NCBI GenBank assembly: GCA_021797055.1
Contig: JAKAAI010000035.1
Coordinates: 1 to 18,396, forward strand
Source of the DNA: Thermoplasmata archaeon
Lineage (GTDB): Archaea; Thermoplasmatota; Thermoplasmata; Thermoplasmatales; Thermoplasmataceae
Direction: 5' to 3'
DNA: 18,396 nucleotides
Position 1 is the stretch's first letter, and each line of letters starts with the position of its first letter. The translations under genes and the position numbers were made by a program. Of the stretch, positions 7,430-14,933 are shown in pieces. The notes below the pieces were generated by a model. The model was not told the origin of the DNA and did not search any database. It worked only from the letters and a program-made list of their open reading frames with translations.

Positions 7430-8440
7430 ATGGATGAATGTTATGAGGATTATGTTAGGTTCCTGACTGAAAACATAGATCAAATAAGATCCTCTCTTAT
7501 TATAGACAGTAAGGATTTAAGCCAGGAAATGCAGGAGTGGTTCTCAAAAATCTATCATAAGTATGTTCCAGACAGCAGCATATTTTCACGCATCTCGGCG
7601 TCCGATAGCAGCGAATTTGTCCGAGAACTGTATAACGGAAAGAAGATAATAATGACCAGGGGTTATACCGTGAAAGACGGTAAAGTCTACTCTCAATTTT
7701 TTTCAGATGTGTTCTGGGTCTCAAGAGATCATCTAAGAACTATGGTCACAATGTTAATGGAAAATGTTGAGCACATGTCCGTTTGTAAAATGTTAAAGGA
7801 GGAACAACCTGATCTTGTTCTTCTAGATGGTTCACTGACAGGTCGGCTTTATCATGGTTCGAATAAATTTGAGTCTGAGAAATATTCAGACATTGGGGAT
7901 TTATATTATAAAAACCTGAATGAGATGTTACTTTCCTGCAGGAATAATGGATCTGCGATCGTTTACGTTAGCAAAACATCAGAATCAAGGCTTCTGGTTT
8001 CGCAATTTTTAAAGAAGCACAGGGAATCATTACCTGCATCAGATGTGAAAGTACTTGAAACGACTGTTGACCATGTACTTGTTAAATCGCTTGCAGGAAG
8101 CCCCGGTTATACGGAACCTGTTCGGGTGGAGAATGGTTTTATCGATTCGGCTGCGATTTGGTCATTCAACTTTCTCCCGTCCATACAGGATCTCCCTATG
8201 AAGGTAGAGGTTGTAACAGATGACGAACTAGACAGATCCTTTTTCCACAAACTCATGAGCACTCTTTTTTGGGGATATTGCGGGCCAAAAGTCCACAATA
8301 TTTGGATCTCGAATGCAGATAACATGGTTAAATTCAAAACCGATGAGGTTGAGAGAATATATATGGCAACGTTTGAACGGATTACAGGCATTCCATTTTA
8401 TGAAACAAGGGGTGAACGGCGTGCCAGAATCAGAATTTAA
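7430..8440 (+). CDS. nurA: NurA 5'-3' nuclease, first gene of the end-resection operon
   Basis: NurA is a Mn-dependent nuclease that forms a dimer on the HerA hexamer and degrades DNA strands fed to it during double-strand-break resection. The 336-residue protein has the NurA-family core: ISASDSSEF with candidate metal ligand D59 and the following RELYNGKK strand, an acidic helix with E111/E114, and LVLLDGSL with D133. The C-terminal part (KTDEVERIYMATFERITGIP) matches the family's final helix. These residues correspond to the active-site acids known in crenarchaeal NurA, but the alignment is by eye. The start is ATG 7430 rather than GTG 7421, based on the TATA box at 7396-7403; the GTG would add three residues. 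The last 20 bp overlap the herA start. Confidence 0.88.
   Translation: MDECYEDYVRFLTENIDQIRSSLIIDSKDLSQEMQEWFSKIYHKYVPDSSIFSRISASDSSEFVRELYNGKKIIMTRGYTVKDGKVYSQFFSDVFWVSRDHLRTMVTMLMENVEHMSVCKMLKEEQPDLVLLDGSLTGRLYHGSNKFESEKYSDIGDLYYKNLNEMLLSCRNNGSAIVYVSKTSESRLLVSQFLKKHRESLPASDVKVLETTVDHVLVKSLAGSPGYTEPVRVENGFIDSAAIWSFNFLPSIQDLPMKVEVVTDDELDRSFFHKLMSTLFWGYCGPKVHNIWISNADNMVKFKTDEVERIYMATFERITGIPFYETRGERRARIRI
8407..8415 (+). promoter_or_regulatory. Shine-Dalgarno site that sets the herA start
   Basis: AAGGGGTGA lies inside the end of nurA, 5 nt before the GTG at 8421. It is complementary to the archaeal 16S 3' end (UCACCUCC), apart from one mismatch. It selects GTG 8421 over in-frame upstream candidates at 8412 and earlier. 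Confidence 0.6.
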
Positions 8441-9956
8441 AAACGATACCGTTGGATTTACAGTGGGTGAGAACACATCCGATTTCTTTTCCTTTGTAGT
8501 TCCGGATCCTGATAGCGTTTCAAAATGGGAATATGTCTACATCAACAGGTCCGGCAGAATCATACTAGGCAGAATCGAGAGAGTTATTGCAAGAAGTGAT
8601 CTGCTGAATCAGGGATTGGACTATACGACCGTTAAGAAATATGTTGAGACAGATCTTGCGGACAGGGTCATGATATGCCAGGCAAAGAGTTTAGGAAGCC
8701 TCGAAGGGAACACTTTATCTCTTTCAAGGAAGATAATACCACCGGGATCAACCGTAAAACGTGCTGATAAAGACATGCTAGAGAAATTTCTAAACTTCCC
8801 ACCAGAACGATCTCTGGTATTGGGACACCTTGTTGATATGGAAGATACTATCGTCGGTGTTGATGTCAACGGGCTTAAGAGGCATCTTGCAATACTTGCC
8901 CAAACAGGTGCAGGAAAGAGTAATGTGGCTGCTGTTCTTATGGAGGAGCTTCTTAAAAAAGGCGCATCAATAGTCGTCCTCGATCCGCATGCCGACTACG
9001 CACTGATGAAAAGTGGTGAATCAGCCCGGAAATATAGCCAGGACATCAGGATATTCCGGACACCGCTGAGCAGCAGTCGTTTCCTAGGGGAAACTGGATC
9101 GCTTACAAGCCATTTCACAATCAGGTTCCAGGATCTCGATGCTGACGAGGTCTCCGATATAATGGGCCTTAAGGAGGAGTGGTCAACCATGAGAAATATT
9201 GTGTCAAAGATGGTTGCAAACATGAAGCCACCAAGGGGTATACAGGAATTTATACTCGCCGCTGAGGAGTTGACACAGGAGGAAAGATCAAAGATTTCAG
9301 GCAGGATCAGAATTCTTTCAAAAGTGAAGGCAATATTTTCCGATGCTACGACACCAATGGAGGATTACTTCTCGCCGGGGCAGCTCTCCATATTGGATCT
9401 TTCGGGAATGGATCAGGCTCTTGCGAACTATTTTTCGCACAGGGTTCTTAATACAATTTATGAGAGCAAGGTAGAATCAGCATCAAGCCTTCCAGTTTTC
9501 ATCTTTATAGAAGAAGCGCATAATTTCGTACCACCGAATTCTCACACTATGATATCACAGATTATCAGGCGCATAGCATCTGAGGGCAGAAAATTTGGCA
9601 TGTTTCTTGTTGTAATATCGCAGAGACCAGGTAAACTTGACCAGGATGTATTGAGCCAGTGCAACAGCAACATAATTCTGAGGGTTACGAATCCTCTTGA
9701 TCAGAAGGCGATCCTCGAAAGCAGCGAAAGCATCTCTGAATCAATACTTCAGGATCTTCCGGGCCTTAACATAGGTGAGGCAGTACTTACTGGCGAGTTT
9801 GTCCGAATGCCTTCGATTGTTAAAATAAGGAGGAGGGAAACAAGGGAAGGAGGTGGAGATGTAGATCTTCTTTCTCTTCTTGAAGAATCCAGAAAATTAA
9901 GAGAGAAAAGACACAGCCCGGCAGCTTTCAGAAAAGCAGTGAGGTACGATCTCTGA
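8421..9956 (+). CDS. herA: HerA hexameric DNA translocase/helicase
   Basis: HerA is a bipolar hexameric ATPase of the HerA/FtsK superfamily that pumps duplex DNA into the NurA nuclease for end resection. The 511-residue protein begins with a HAS-type beta-barrel region (about 5-115, including VYINRSGRIILGRIERV). The RecA-like motor follows with Walker A QTGAGKS (161-167), the DPHADY strand after it, and Walker B FIFIEEAH with E364/E365. VISQRPGKLDQDVLSQCNSN is the conserved sensor/arginine-finger region. Its length is normal. The GTG at 8421 was chosen for the strong Shine-Dalgarno site just before it; the frame is open further upstream, but that part would lie wholly inside nurA. It overlaps nurA by 20 bp and ends 2 bp before mre11, so it is almost certainly co-translated within the operon. 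Confidence 0.95.
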   Translation: MPESEFKNDTVGFTVGENTSDFFSFVVPDPDSVSKWEYVYINRSGRIILGRIERVIARSDLLNQGLDYTTVKKYVETDLADRVMICQAKSLGSLEGNTLSLSRKIIPPGSTVKRADKDMLEKFLNFPPERSLVLGHLVDMEDTIVGVDVNGLKRHLAILAQTGAGKSNVAAVLMEELLKKGASIVVLDPHADYALMKSGESARKYSQDIRIFRTPLSSSRFLGETGSLTSHFTIRFQDLDADEVSDIMGLKEEWSTMRNIVSKMVANMKPPRGIQEFILAAEELTQEERSKISGRIRILSKVKAIFSDATTPMEDYFSPGQLSILDLSGMDQALANYFSHRVLNTIYESKVESASSLPVFIFIEEAHNFVPPNSHTMISQIIRRIASEGRKFGMFLVVISQRPGKLDQDVLSQCNSNIILRVTNPLDQKAILESSESISESILQDLPGLNIGEAVLTGEFVRMPSIVKIRRRETREGGGDVDLLSLLEESRKLREKRHSPAAFRKAVRYDL

Positions 9957-9958
9957 AC

Positions 9959-11107
9959 ATGCCCAGATTCATGCATTTTTCAGATACACATCTTGGAAAC
10001 AGAGAATACATGCTAGCCGAACGCGAGGATGATTTCTACGAATCCTTCAGTGAGTGCATTGACATTGCTATAAATGAAAGGGTTGATTTTATTGTCCACA
10101 GCGGTGATCTCTTTGATACATGGGGGCCAAGCAACCGTTCCCTAGCTGAACTCAAGGATTCACTTATAAGAGTCAGGGAGAAGAATATACCGGTCTTCAT
10201 GGTTCTGGGTGACCACGATCGCCCGAAACGCGTAGATTATCCAGCAGCACGAATATTCGATTTCCTTGGTCTACATCTCATGGGCACAGAGGACCTGGAA
10301 ACACATGTTCTGGAAGATGGCACATTAATAGCCGGTGTATCAAACATGAAGGGATCACGAAGGGAAAAACTACCTGATATCTACTCTAAAGCAGATTCAT
10401 ATGCCAGGGATCACAGGAACTCTGTTTTTATATCACATCAGGGCGTATCGGGATATACTCATCCTGAAGACGTTCAGATCGAAGAAAAGATGTTACCTTC
10501 AGGTTACTCGTACCTTGCTTTTGGTCATATACACATATCACATTACAGGAAGTTTCCCGCACCATTTGCATATGCTGGCTCTACAGAAATAAACAGTGCC
10601 GCAGAGATACCTGCGTTTCAGAAGGATGGAAAAGCAGTTAATATTATCGATCTTGAAAACGGAAACATCGAGTTCCGGAGGGTACGCCTGAAGTCACCTA
10701 GACCTCAGGTCAGGATATCCACAACAATTGAGAACATGGAATCTGACATTGAAAAAGCAATTGACAGTTCCAGTCAGTTAAACAAAGAAAAGAAACCGCT
10801 TATAATTTTAGAGGTTTATGGTTCAAGGGACTACGCCACCGCCTTCGCAATTGTTTCTAAATTTACTGGCCAGGCAATTTTCAGGAGGCCTGTCCTAATA
10901 AAGGAGAGTACCCCAACCGTAAGGATCGGTGAGCACTTCGACAGAAAGAAGCTTTTCTCGGATTATTTCAGTGGAGACCAGAAGATGGCGGATCTTGCAC
11001 TGGACATATTTTCAAACATAGGTGGTGAAACTTCAAAAGACGAGGTGTCGTACATTGTGAAAAAGATCTTAGAAGGTGCTGGAAACCATGCTGATAAAAA
11101 AGATTGA
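9959..11107 (+). CDS. mre11: Mre11 DNA repair nuclease
   Basis: Mre11 is the Mn-dependent exo/endonuclease of the Mre11-Rad50 complex that recognises and processes DNA breaks. The 382-residue protein has the phosphoesterase motifs in order: FSDTHLG (D9, H11), HSGDLFDTW (D50), LGDHDRP (84-89), FISHQG (H160) and FGHIHIS (H190, H192). The third motif reads GDHD where most members have GNHD, so the usual asparagine ligand is aspartate (D85). From about 235 a capping domain follows, then a charged, helical C-terminus that should bind Rad50 coiled coils. The ATG comes 2 bp after the herA stop. The nearest Shine-Dalgarno-like GAGGT is about 13 nt upstream, so reinitiation after herA is likely. The end overlaps rad50 by 20 bp. 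Confidence 0.94.
   Translation: MPRFMHFSDTHLGNREYMLAEREDDFYESFSECIDIAINERVDFIVHSGDLFDTWGPSNRSLAELKDSLIRVREKNIPVFMVLGDHDRPKRVDYPAARIFDFLGLHLMGTEDLETHVLEDGTLIAGVSNMKGSRREKLPDIYSKADSYARDHRNSVFISHQGVSGYTHPEDVQIEEKMLPSGYSYLAFGHIHISHYRKFPAPFAYAGSTEINSAAEIPAFQKDGKAVNIIDLENGNIEFRRVRLKSPRPQVRISTTIENMESDIEKAIDSSSQLNKEKKPLIILEVYGSRDYATAFAIVSKFTGQAIFRRPVLIKESTPTVRIGEHFDRKKLFSDYFSGDQKMADLALDIFSNIGGETSKDEVSYIVKKILEGAGNHADKKD
11072..11078 (+). promoter_or_regulatory. Shine-Dalgarno site that sets the rad50 start
   Basis: GAAGGTG lies inside the 3' end of mre11, 9 nt before the ATG at 11088. It favours that ATG over the in-frame GTG at 11076, which overlaps the site itself. Confidence 0.5.
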
Positions 11108-13769
11108 GATGGAGAATTTTCTTTCGCATGCTGATACTTCCATTTCATTTGACAGGGGTATAAATCTTATCGTCGGCCCTAATGGATCAGGTAAATCCAG
11201 CATACTGGACGCCGTAAGGTTTGCGATGTTCGGGAAGGATCACGGCAGACTATCAAATCCGGTCAGGAACGGTAAGAAAAAATGCAGCGTCAGACTTATA
11301 TTCAATATCGATAACGACGAATACATTATCACAAGATCATACGGTTCTAGGCAACAGGACAGGGAAGCTTTCGCATTCAGGAACGGTGTTCAGGAGGCCT
11401 TTTCCCAGGAGGCCGTTAAAAGATACGTTGAGAATGCACTCGGTATGGAAAAGGACGTTTTTGAGAACAGCGTATTTGTGGGGCAGGGGGAAATAGATGA
11501 AATCGTGAACGAGCAACCTAAGCGAAGAAAAGAGTTCTTTGCGAAGATAATAGGTGTAGAGAAGCTTGAGATTGCATCAGAAAGGATGCGCGAAGTTGAG
11601 AGTCAGCTTAAGGATCGTTTATCGAACATGGGTCCAGCCATTGTTGAACTGTCCCTTATAAGGACCAGGATTCAGGAGCTCACCGACAGGAAAGTGCAAT
11701 TAAAAGGCAAAAGAAACGAAAACGAGGTTATGTTTCGGGATGCAACTGAACATGAGAAATCGATTGAAAATAAATACGAATCCTCGAGGAAGCATCTCAG
11801 TGAGTTAAGGGCAAAGGCAGAGTTTCTTAAAAAGAAGAAGGACGATTCAATAAGGATAACTGATGAGATCGATAATTTGACGAAACAAATAGAAGGAAGA
11901 GCCAAAGTTGAAAAGGAACTGGAGGAGATTTCGAAAAGCCCTTATATGATCTACAGAGATCTGATCTTTGACAATGTTGCTGAATTTGAAAAAATTGCTT
12001 TATACACTCATGAAATTGATTCCCTCTTAAGGCAGACAAAGGACATATCGGCACAGATAGAAGAAATGGAATCTCTAAAAAGCCAGCACTTAAAATTCAC
12101 AGAACTTAGTCAAAGAGTCAATTCTCTCCGATCAGATTTAATAGATATGGAAAAAGCAAGCAGAGAATATATAATGCTTTCCGACAGAGTATCAAGGTTA
12201 ATGGTTTCCATAGATAATATCAGAAAATCGGTTGATCCTGAGAGACCATCCATAATCGAACTGTTCGGAAATGATAATCCATCAGAATCATCAGTGAGGA
12301 ACAGGATCGAATCAATCATCGAAAAAAGGAGGGAACTGGAAGAAAGACTCAGAAGAAAGAAGGTCGAACTTGGTATGGTTAATACAGGTAAGAAAGAGGC
12401 TCAGGAAAGGGTTGAAAAACTTACCGGGCAGAAGACATGTCCATTATGTGGAAGTGAACTTACCGATGAACACATAACAAAGCTGCAGATGGAAACATCC
12501 TCTATGATCACGGAGTTCATGGCAAGGGCAGCCAGCCTTGCAACCGAGATAAGCAGGATGAATGAGGAGATTGGAAAACTCGATTCTTTACTGGAAAAAA
12601 TGCAATCATCACGTGTCTCTTCATATCTGCTGTCAATTGAGCGTTTGAATAGCGAAATTGAGGAACTCGCACAGGATGAGAAGACACTAAAATCTCTGCA
12701 ACCCCAGTATGAGAATTATAACGTTATGCGAAAGAATATAACAGAAATTGAAAGTGAGTTAAAACAACTTGAACGGAGCGAAAAACGGTTCTCACTCCTT
12801 GAATCCATGAACTTGAAAGAAGAGCTTGATGCAAAAAGTGAAAGGCTGAACTCTGAAAGAAGGTTGCTTGAGTCTGCCCGTACCAGAATCGCCGACGTCT
12901 CAGAGAAAATCGGCGAGGAATTTACAAACGAAACAGTAACAAGACTCCGATCAATTTCGGCGAAATTTGACGAGTTTATAAGAAAAAGGGATTATTTTTC
13001 GAATTCCGAAGCACTTCTGAACGGTCGAAGAAAAGATCTTTCAGCATTGAAGGATGAAATCGCCTCCATCGAGGAAGAGTTGAAAGAGATGGATATTGTC
13101 GAACAGGAATCCTCCTCACTAGAAGTCAAATACAGGGAAGCAAGGGCAGCATCTACAGAAATAAACGCAGCTCTTCAGGCGAGCGTAAGAGCCATAGAAG
13201 CAACCGATGATGAAATAAATGGATACAGGAAAAGGGAGGCGGAATTGTCTGTGACCGAAGGTGAGATCAAGAATACTGAGGCTGCAATAGAAACAGCAAA
13301 GAAAATAAGAGCTGCGTTTGGTGTTGATGGGATTCAGAAATATCTTCGACAGCGTGCATCCGAATTCATAACAAACGGCACAAGGCAGATTCTTTCGTCG
13401 TTTTCGCTGGAGTTTGATGATGTGGAGGTTGACGAGGATTTCGACGTTCGTGTTCAGAGATCTGGCAGCATAGACCTTCAGGCGCTGTCAGGCGGTGAGA
13501 GAATTGCTCTTGCACTGGCCCTCAGAATATCCATATCACGCTTTCTTGATGAAGAGCAGAAGATGAACTGTTTCCTGATGGACGAGCCGACAACTTTTCT
13601 CGATGAGGAGAGAAGGGCGAACCTGAGGAATATTCTACATTATGCACTGGGTGATGATATGCTAATACCACAGGTTGTCATAATCACACACCATTCTGAG
13701 CTCATATCCGCAGGCGATACGATCTTCGAGGTATCTAAGAGAAATGGAGCTTCTATTGTTGAGTCCTAA
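11088..13769 (+). CDS. rad50: Rad50 SMC-like ATPase with zinc hook
   Basis: Rad50 is the ATP-driven clamp of the Mre11-Rad50 complex; it binds and tethers DNA ends and gates the nuclease. The 893-residue protein has an N-terminal ATPase lobe with Walker A GPNGSGKSS (30-38, K36) and the Q-loop region VFVGQGEID (about 130-138). Two long charged coiled-coil arms run from about 150-440 and 465-740, with the zinc hook CPLCG between them (C451, C454). The C-terminal lobe carries the ABC signature LSGGE (800-804), Walker B FLMDEP (D832, E833), a D-loop (FLDEE) and the H-loop THH (868-869). All functional motifs are intact and the length is typical for archaeal Rad50. The ATG at 11088 was chosen because of GAAGGTG 9 nt upstream and because MLIKKIEMENF matches the family N-terminus. 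It is the last gene of the operon. Confidence 0.96.
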   Translation: MLIKKIEMENFLSHADTSISFDRGINLIVGPNGSGKSSILDAVRFAMFGKDHGRLSNPVRNGKKKCSVRLIFNIDNDEYIITRSYGSRQQDREAFAFRNGVQEAFSQEAVKRYVENALGMEKDVFENSVFVGQGEIDEIVNEQPKRRKEFFAKIIGVEKLEIASERMREVESQLKDRLSNMGPAIVELSLIRTRIQELTDRKVQLKGKRNENEVMFRDATEHEKSIENKYESSRKHLSELRAKAEFLKKKKDDSIRITDEIDNLTKQIEGRAKVEKELEEISKSPYMIYRDLIFDNVAEFEKIALYTHEIDSLLRQTKDISAQIEEMESLKSQHLKFTELSQRVNSLRSDLIDMEKASREYIMLSDRVSRLMVSIDNIRKSVDPERPSIIELFGNDNPSESSVRNRIESIIEKRRELEERLRRKKVELGMVNTGKKEAQERVEKLTGQKTCPLCGSELTDEHITKLQMETSSMITEFMARAASLATEISRMNEEIGKLDSLLEKMQSSRVSSYLLSIERLNSEIEELAQDEKTLKSLQPQYENYNVMRKNITEIESELKQLERSEKRFSLLESMNLKEELDAKSERLNSERRLLESARTRIADVSEKIGEEFTNETVTRLRSISAKFDEFIRKRDYFSNSEALLNGRRKDLSALKDEIASIEEELKEMDIVEQESSSLEVKYREARAASTEINAALQASVRAIEATDDEINGYRKREAELSVTEGEIKNTEAAIETAKKIRAAFGVDGIQKYLRQRASEFITNGTRQILSSFSLEFDDVEVDEDFDVRVQRSGSIDLQALSGGERIALALALRISISRFLDEEQKMNCFLMDEPTTFLDEERRANLRNILHYALGDDMLIPQVVIITHHSELISAGDTIFEVSKRNGASIVES

Positions 13770-13779
13770 CCTGCAATGT

Positions 13780-13788
13780 CTTTTAAAC
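13780..13788 (+). promoter_or_regulatory. Probable TATA box of the GT2 gene
   Basis: CTTTTAAAC, 11 bp after the rad50 stop. It predicts a transcription start near 13811, leaving about 7 nt before the ATG at 13818, so the glycosyltransferase is probably transcribed separately from the repair operon. Confidence 0.45.
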
Positions 13789-13817
13789 TCAAACTATATC
13801 GGGGCTAAAAGTTAAAC

Positions 13818-14495
13818 ATGGATAATATAACGATCCCAGCCATAAGCATCGTCATTCCGACAATTAACGAGGAGAAGACAATAGGATCCGTTATCGATGA
13901 TTTGATGCATTTAAATCCGCTGGAAATAATCGTTGTGGACACGAACTCCACTGACCGTACCCGTGAAATTGCTGCCAGCAAGGGTGCTATGGTTATCAGT
14001 CAGCCAAAGAAAGGTTATGGTGTAGCTTACAAGACAGGACTTGCCAGAGCATCGGGCGAAGTAATTGTCTGCCTTGACGGGGATGGCACATACCCTGCAT
14101 CCCTTTCCGGTGCCTTCGTCCAGATTCTCATGGGAAGCGATGTTGACTTCATTTCATGTGACCGTATGACACTGAGAAACAACGCAAACTACACTACACT
14201 GCACTACGTTGGTAACAGCGTACTTAACCTGTTTATCAGAATATTTTTCAACTTCCCGTTAAAGGATTCTCAGAGCGGAATGTGGATATTCAAGATGTCT
14301 GCCTATAAAAAATTCAAAAACCTCAGCGACGGAATGTCTTTCTCGCAGGATATGAAGATAGAGGCCCTCAGGAATGGTACCCTGATAGAGATACCGATCC
14401 GGTATGGAGTACGGATAACAAAACCAAAGCTGAACACCTGGAAAGATGGTTTCTCCAATCTATTCCATCTCATGGTGAAGAGGGTGCGACAATAA
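13818..14495 (+). CDS. Family 2 glycosyltransferase, dolichol-phosphate mannose synthase type
   Basis: Probably transfers a sugar from a nucleotide-sugar donor to a lipid phosphate (dolichol phosphate in archaea), supplying N-glycosylation or surface glycans on the cytoplasmic face of the membrane. The 225-residue protein is a single GT-A domain: ISIVIPTINEE (10-19), VVDTNSTDRT (39-48), and the metal-binding LDGDGTYP with D87 and D89. DSQSG (150-154), typical of DPM-synthase-like enzymes, follows, then FSQDMKIEA (175-183). There is no C-terminal membrane helix, unlike longer AglD/AglJ-type relatives, so it may attach peripherally through its basic end (MVKRVRQ). Other DPM-like specificities, such as glucose, cannot be excluded. 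Start: ATG 13818, with a short leader from the TATA box at 13780-13788. Confidence 0.85.
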   Translation: MDNITIPAISIVIPTINEEKTIGSVIDDLMHLNPLEIIVVDTNSTDRTREIAASKGAMVISQPKKGYGVAYKTGLARASGEVIVCLDGDGTYPASLSGAFVQILMGSDVDFISCDRMTLRNNANYTTLHYVGNSVLNLFIRIFFNFPLKDSQSGMWIFKMSAYKKFKNLSDGMSFSQDMKIEALRNGTLIEIPIRYGVRITKPKLNTWKDGFSNLFHLMVKRVRQ

Positions 14496-14522
14496 TCAAA
14501 GATGTCTGACATAATAGCAATG

Positions 14523-14530
14523 TTTATATT
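14523..14530 (+). promoter_or_regulatory. TATA box of sepF, leaderless promoter
   Basis: TTTATATT begins 30 nt before the ATG at 14553, the normal archaeal TATA-to-start distance. The sepF message therefore probably begins at or next to its start codon. No Shine-Dalgarno sequence is present. Confidence 0.55.
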
Positions 14531-14552
14531 TTAATTATACTGTATATCTTTC

Positions 14553-14933
14553 ATGCCAGTCTTGATTAAGAGAAAGAACCAGGCTAAAAACGAGATAAGG
14601 AGGCCGGGTGAACCGAGAAGATTCATAGATCTGAACGATCTTCATCTTTCATCAAATGGTCCAGAGGTCAATACGACCGTCAAGGTTGCAGAAGTATACA
14701 GATACGAAGATGTTTTTATGATAAGAGAATTCGTTCACGACGGGAATTTTGTTATAGTGGATTGCAGCAAGATCCTCAGGGAGGAAAGCCTTTTCAGAAA
14801 CGTCGTTGAGGAGCTCAGGCATCTTGGCAAGGAATCCGGTGGAGATATAGCGAGATTGGGTGAATCCCTTGTCATAGTGACTCCGAAGGGTGTTGCTATA
14901 GATAAACAAAAAGTCCGTGGCAGCCTTATCTGA
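14553..14933 (+). CDS. sepF: SepF, FtsZ membrane anchor for cell division
   Basis: Archaeal SepF binds FtsZ and tethers it to the membrane at the division site. The 126-residue protein has a basic N-terminal stretch (MPVLIKRKNQAKNEIRR), a linker, and the SepF (DUF552-type) core at about 41-116. The core strands are VKVAEVYRYEDV and NFVIVDCSKI, then a long helix (about 77-93) and the diagnostic C-terminal block GGDIARLGESLVIVTPKGV (96-114). Length and core fit archaeal members. The N-terminus is less clearly an amphipathic membrane helix than in studied archaeal SepF. ftsZ is not in the window. The promoter appears leaderless. The stop codon lies directly against the stop codon of the MFS gene on the other strand. 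Confidence 0.87.
   Translation: MPVLIKRKNQAKNEIRRPGEPRRFIDLNDLHLSSNGPEVNTTVKVAEVYRYEDVFMIREFVHDGNFVIVDCSKILREESLFRNVVEELRHLGKESGGDIARLGESLVIVTPKGVAIDKQKVRGSLI

Noticed and set aside
8313..8420. Upstream extension of the herA frame to an ATG at 8313
   Set aside because: It would lie wholly inside nurA. The added residues do not look like the HerA N-terminus, and a strong Shine-Dalgarno precedes the GTG at 8421.
11076..11087. GTG at 11076 as the rad50 start
   Set aside because: It overlaps the likely Shine-Dalgarno itself; the ATG at 11088 has proper spacing and gives the usual Rad50 N-terminus.
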